Below, piece after piece: positions 61,156-64,000 of a stretch of 64,000 nucleotides of DNA; position 1 is the stretch's first letter, and each line of letters starts with the position of its first letter. This DNA is from Ureibacillus composti. GTDB lineage: Bacteria; Bacillota; Bacilli; Bacillales_A; Planococcaceae. The notes below the pieces were generated by a model. It did no database searches. It saw only the letters and a list, made by a program, of their open reading frames with translations, and had not been told where the DNA came from. The stretch spans positions 1,381,001 through 1,445,000 of the forward strand of contig JAUCEP010000002.1 in assembly GCA_030348875.1 (NCBI GenBank). The letters are read 5' to 3'. A program made the position numbers and the translations under genes.

Positions 61156-62181
61156 ATGAATCAATCAACAATCCAGGATGTTATTGTGAGTAAAGAAGAG
61201 CTACACGCATTAATTGCAAACAAATTGCTGGAACAAAACGTTCCTAATGAACATGCACAAATTGTTAGTGACGTTTTAGTACACGCTGATTTACGTGGTG
61301 TCCATTCACATGGGGCTATTCGAACTGAGCATTATGTTAATCGTATCAAACTTGGAGGAATTAAAAAGAATCCAAATATCACGGTAGAAAACGTTTCTTC
61401 CTCCGTTTCAAAAGTAGATGGTGACCATGGTTTTGGCCACGTGATTGCCAAAAAAACAATTGAACAGGCAATTGAAAACGCTTCAAAAACAGGGGTAGGG
61501 GTTGGAGTAGCATTTAACAGCAGTCATTGCGGTGCCCTTTCCTACTATATGGAACTTGCCACAAAAGCTGGGAAAATCGGAATTGCGATGGCGCATACTG
61601 ATAGTTTTGTCGCTCCATTTGGTGCAAAAGATGCCTTTTTAGGAACGAACCCGATTGCTTTTGGTGTTCCTGCTAAAAATAATCCTCCTATTATTTTAGA
61701 TATGGCTACAAGTAATGTGGCAATGGGCAAAATTTTAGTTGAAAAAGAGCGCGGAAATAAAATCCCTCTTAATTGGGGAGTAGACGTGGACGGAAATCCT
61801 ACTGATGATCCAAATAAAGTTGAAGCACTATTACCTTTTGGAGGACCTAAAGGCTATGGGATCAGCTTAATGGTAGATATTTTATCGGGAATTTTAGTTG
61901 GTGCTGCTTTTGGTCCGCATATTGAACCGATGTATGGTGACTTAACGAAACATAGAGAGTTAGGAATTATCTTCATTGTTTTAGATCCTAAATTCTTTGG
62001 ATCTATGGATTACTTTTTAAATAATATCGATCAACTCTATAAAGAGATTCATAGTTTAGAGCCGGCTCCGGGATTCTCTCATGTCCTTTTACCAGGCGAA
62101 CCTGAAAATAATAAATCAACACAACGAATTAAAGACGGAATACCATTACCTGAAACGATTATTAACTACTTAAAAAGCTAA
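61156..62181 (+). CDS. Malate/L-lactate dehydrogenase family (Ldh2) oxidoreductase
   Basis: The 341-residue protein has the Ldh2 family pattern: HADLRGVHSHGAIR with the catalytic histidine near residue 47, DGDHGFGHVIAKK, FNSSHCGALSYYMELATKAG, LGTNPIAFGVPAKN and LLPFGGPKGYGISLMVDILS. Members use NAD(P) to oxidise malate, L-lactate, ureidoglycolate, sulfolactate or 2,3-diketogulonate. The substrate cannot be decided from the sequence. It lies between the IclR regulator and a TRAP transporter, so it probably acts on the imported hydroxyacid. AGGGAG precedes the ATG. Confidence 0.87.
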   Translation: MNQSTIQDVIVSKEELHALIANKLLEQNVPNEHAQIVSDVLVHADLRGVHSHGAIRTEHYVNRIKLGGIKKNPNITVENVSSSVSKVDGDHGFGHVIAKKTIEQAIENASKTGVGVGVAFNSSHCGALSYYMELATKAGKIGIAMAHTDSFVAPFGAKDAFLGTNPIAFGVPAKNNPPIILDMATSNVAMGKILVEKERGNKIPLNWGVDVDGNPTDDPNKVEALLPFGGPKGYGISLMVDILSGILVGAAFGPHIEPMYGDLTKHRELGIIFIVLDPKFFGSMDYFLNNIDQLYKEIHSLEPAPGFSHVLLPGEPENNKSTQRIKDGIPLPETIINYLKS

Positions 62182-62202
62182 TTTGAGAGAGGGGAAAACT
62201 AA

Positions 62203-63228
62203 ATGAAAAAGTTAAAATTCGCTGTACTAGGTACAATTATGGCTTCTTTGCTTGTTGGTTGTTCAGAAAATTCTAACTCATCAGAAAGTGTTGCGACTTC
62301 AGGTGAATCGGGTGAAATAAAATTAAAAGTAGCCCATTATTACGCTGAAACACATCCACAACATATTGCTTTAGTTGAGAAGTTCGAAAAAACGGTGGAA
62401 GAGAAAACAAATGGAGCCATTGATGTTGAGATTTATCCGTCTTCTCAATTAGGTGATGAAGAGCAATACACAAATGGGGTTCGTAACGGAACCATTGAAA
62501 TGTCTGTTTCCGGAATGGGAATGCAAAATGCAGAGCCGAAAATTGGGGCAATGGAATTACCATTTATTTTTGAAGATTTCGATCATGCACGAGCTGCCTT
62601 TGAAGGAGACGTGGGGACATTCCTTGGAGATGCCTTCTCACAATTTGGAGTTGAAACATTGGCTGTGACTGCAAATGGATTCCGTGTCATTTCATCAAAT
62701 AGAGAAATTAAATCTATGGATGATTTGAAAGGGTTGCGTTTACGTCTACCTAATATGGACACGTATCTTAAGTTTGGAGATGCGATGAAAGTAAGTATTC
62801 AACCAATGGGATTATCTGAGGTATTTACTGCCCTGGAGCAAAAAGTAATTGATGGACAAGAAAATCCATATGCGACTTTAAAAGAATCTGGATTCTATGA
62901 AGTTCAATCCCATGTTTTAGAAAGTAACCATATGTTTAGTCCAAATGTTTACCTTATTAATCAAAAGTTTATTGATAGTTTACCAGAAGATCAACAAACC
63001 ATTATTCGTGATGCTGCTAAAGAAGCCGCTGCTTATGAGTGGGATTTATTGACTCAATCTGTTGATGAAACAAAACAATTCTTAACTGATCATGGAATTG
63101 AAATTGTTGTACCATCCGATTCGTTTAAGGCTGATATGGTTGAAGCAGTTAAACCAATTCACGACAATGTCATTAATAATACGGATTGGGGTAAAGAATA
63201 CTTTGAACTTGTAGAAAAATATAAATGA
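62203..63228 (+). CDS. dctP: TRAP transporter substrate-binding lipoprotein (DctP)
   Basis: The 341-residue protein starts with a lipoprotein signal (MKKLKFAVLGTIMASLLVGC; lipid-carrying Cys20). It has the DctP solute-binding fold: LKVAHYYAETHPQHIALVEK, the central arginine region LKGLRLRLPNMDTYLKFGDA, and FTALEQKVIDGQENPYATLK. DctP proteins capture organic acids outside the membrane and hand them to the DctQM membrane complex, using a sodium gradient. AGAGAGGGG precedes the ATG. The conserved arginine expected to hold the carboxylate is present near residue 175. Confidence 0.9.
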   Translation: MKKLKFAVLGTIMASLLVGCSENSNSSESVATSGESGEIKLKVAHYYAETHPQHIALVEKFEKTVEEKTNGAIDVEIYPSSQLGDEEQYTNGVRNGTIEMSVSGMGMQNAEPKIGAMELPFIFEDFDHARAAFEGDVGTFLGDAFSQFGVETLAVTANGFRVISSNREIKSMDDLKGLRLRLPNMDTYLKFGDAMKVSIQPMGLSEVFTALEQKVIDGQENPYATLKESGFYEVQSHVLESNHMFSPNVYLINQKFIDSLPEDQQTIIRDAAKEAAAYEWDLLTQSVDETKQFLTDHGIEIVVPSDSFKADMVEAVKPIHDNVINNTDWGKEYFELVEKYK

Positions 63229-63280
63229 TTGAATCCAGCATAGTATAACTATGCTGAATTCCTTTAAAAGAGGTGAACCG

Positions 63281-63796
63281 ATGGAGCAAATCTCAAAATA
63301 TATCAATCTAACGCTAAAAACAATTGTTGGAGTGATTTTATCTTTTTTAATCCTCCTTGTATTTGGGAATGCACTACTTCGTTATTTATTTAATTCGGGG
63401 ATTGTTTGGTCTGAGGAATTGGCTCGTTACCTTTTTGTTTGGCTTGTATTTTTAGGGGCAGTACTAGCATATCGCGATAAAGAACATATTATTGTTGATG
63501 TGTTAGTACTGAATGTCCCAAGACCATTACAAAAGATCTTATATATTATTTCTAACGTAATCGTTTGTATTTCCATGATCATGTTCCTCTATGGTCTAAC
63601 ATTGCTAATAGAGATGAATGCTGGAATTTTAGGACCTGCTACAGGTTTACCAGTAAATTTACTTTATTTTGCAGGAATGGTATGTGCGATTGCAGTTGTG
63701 ATGATCACCATTCTACAAACCTATCATTTTTTCAAAGGAACTTATACTCCTCAATGGTTTAAAAAAACTGAAGTGGAGGAGGATGAGATCTCATGA
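63281..63796 (+). CDS. dctQ: TRAP transporter small membrane subunit (DctQ)
   Basis: The 171-residue protein has four hydrophobic segments and the DctQ pattern (LLRYLFNSGIVWSEELARYL, WLVFLGAVLAYRDKEHIIVD). ATG 63281 follows AAAGAGGTGA; the in-frame ATG at 63251 has no site. Its TGA overlaps the ATG of dctM by 4 bases, so the membrane subunits are translated together. Confidence 0.88.
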   Translation: MEQISKYINLTLKTIVGVILSFLILLVFGNALLRYLFNSGIVWSEELARYLFVWLVFLGAVLAYRDKEHIIVDVLVLNVPRPLQKILYIISNVIVCISMIMFLYGLTLLIEMNAGILGPATGLPVNLLYFAGMVCAIAVVMITILQTYHFFKGTYTPQWFKKTEVEEDEIS

Positions 63797-64000
63797 TGGC
63801 TTTAATTTTCTTATTGGCTCTATTCGTTCTACTATTTATCGGTGTTCCGATCGCATTCGCCATGTTAGTTAGTGGAATTGTCATGATGTTCTTTATGGGT
63901 ATTCTAGATACTCAAATCATTGGAGAATACTTTATCAAAGGAGCAAACAACTATGCGTTAATGGCGATTCCATTCTTCATTCTAACTGGTGAAATTATGA
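63793..64000 (+). CDS. dctM: TRAP transporter large permease subunit (DctM), 3' end outside window
   Basis: The first 69 codons are visible and continue past the window edge. MMALIFLLALFVLLFIGVPI and the following FAMLVSGIVMMFFMGI are typical of the DctM N-terminus, and ALMAIPFFILTGEIM is the conserved first loop-helix. GGAGGAGG lies upstream. It is the channel-forming subunit that works with DctP and DctQ. Confidence 0.85.
   Translation, partial: MMALIFLLALFVLLFIGVPIAFAMLVSGIVMMFFMGILDTQIIGEYFIKGANNYALMAIPFFILTGEIM

Overview
The window looks like the chromosome of a low-GC Gram-positive rod of the order Bacillales. The signs are strong AGGAGG-type ribosome binding sites, frequent TTG and GTG starts, a ComK-family competence regulator, a SPOR-domain amidase, an AtoE-type transporter and classical rho-independent terminators. 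No rRNA, tRNA, CRISPR array or complete prophage is visible.

Region 1 (1 to about 21 kb) is an accessory island. After the 3' end of a cell-wall amidase come three stacked modules built on large serine recombinases. Module 1 is complete: rec1, rec2, and rec3, a single protein holding two whole serine recombinases. It is followed by one unknown cargo gene. Module 2 has lost rec1 and the catalytic 5' part of rec2 but keeps an intact double-recombinase rec3; its cargo is an unknown gene, a PIN-domain protein and an Mrr-like endonuclease. Module 3 keeps only the 3' part of a recombinase that matches the second half of rec3; its cargo is a PD-(D/E)XK nuclease with a RAMA-like tail, an HNH endonuclease and a small unknown gene. 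Both truncated recombinases start right after the same 36-bp sequence (34 of 36 bases identical), and every cargo cassette ends in a related GCTCA/TGGGC hairpin terminator. A 17-bp direct repeat (827-843 and 21807-21823) may mark the ends. I read this as a recombinase-driven, serially accreting cassette island carrying defence-like nucleases. It is the best candidate here for an undescribed system.

Region 2 (21-28.6 kb) holds an unknown acidic protein, a MarR/MFS operon, a 52-bp repeat array, four tandem paralogous winged-helix replication-initiator-like genes, a small sigma-70-family factor and a divergent ComK-like gene.

Region 3 (28.6-37.8 kb) is a catabolic operon: XRE-cupin regulator behind a 147-bp tandem duplication, ATP-dependent hydantoinase/oxoprolinase subunits A and B, a cupin, a creatinase-like M24 hydrolase and an NCS1 permease, then an AMP-forming acyl-CoA synthetase. 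Region 4 (38.3-44.7 kb) holds glycolate oxidase subunits GlcF and GlcD with a GntR regulator, divergent from an MFS anion transporter and a 2-hydroxyacid dehydrogenase. Region 5 (45-54.9 kb) has two overlapping sensor-kinase genes, a second 2-hydroxyacid dehydrogenase, an unknown protein, a glucose-6-phosphate isomerase paralogue, a 59-residue protein and a repetitive coiled-coil protein. Region 6 (55.5-64 kb) has an amidase, a short-chain fatty-acid transporter, an iron alcohol dehydrogenase, and an IclR-controlled operon with an Ldh2-family dehydrogenase and a TRAP transporter cut by the right edge.

From 27.2 to 58.4 kb there are about 18 copies of a roughly 30-bp GGGACA/GTCCC palindromic repeat. 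Relative to gene orientation, one form tends to sit immediately after stop codons and the inverse form before starts. It is absent from the recombinase island. All functions are read from motifs and family knowledge; no database search was run.
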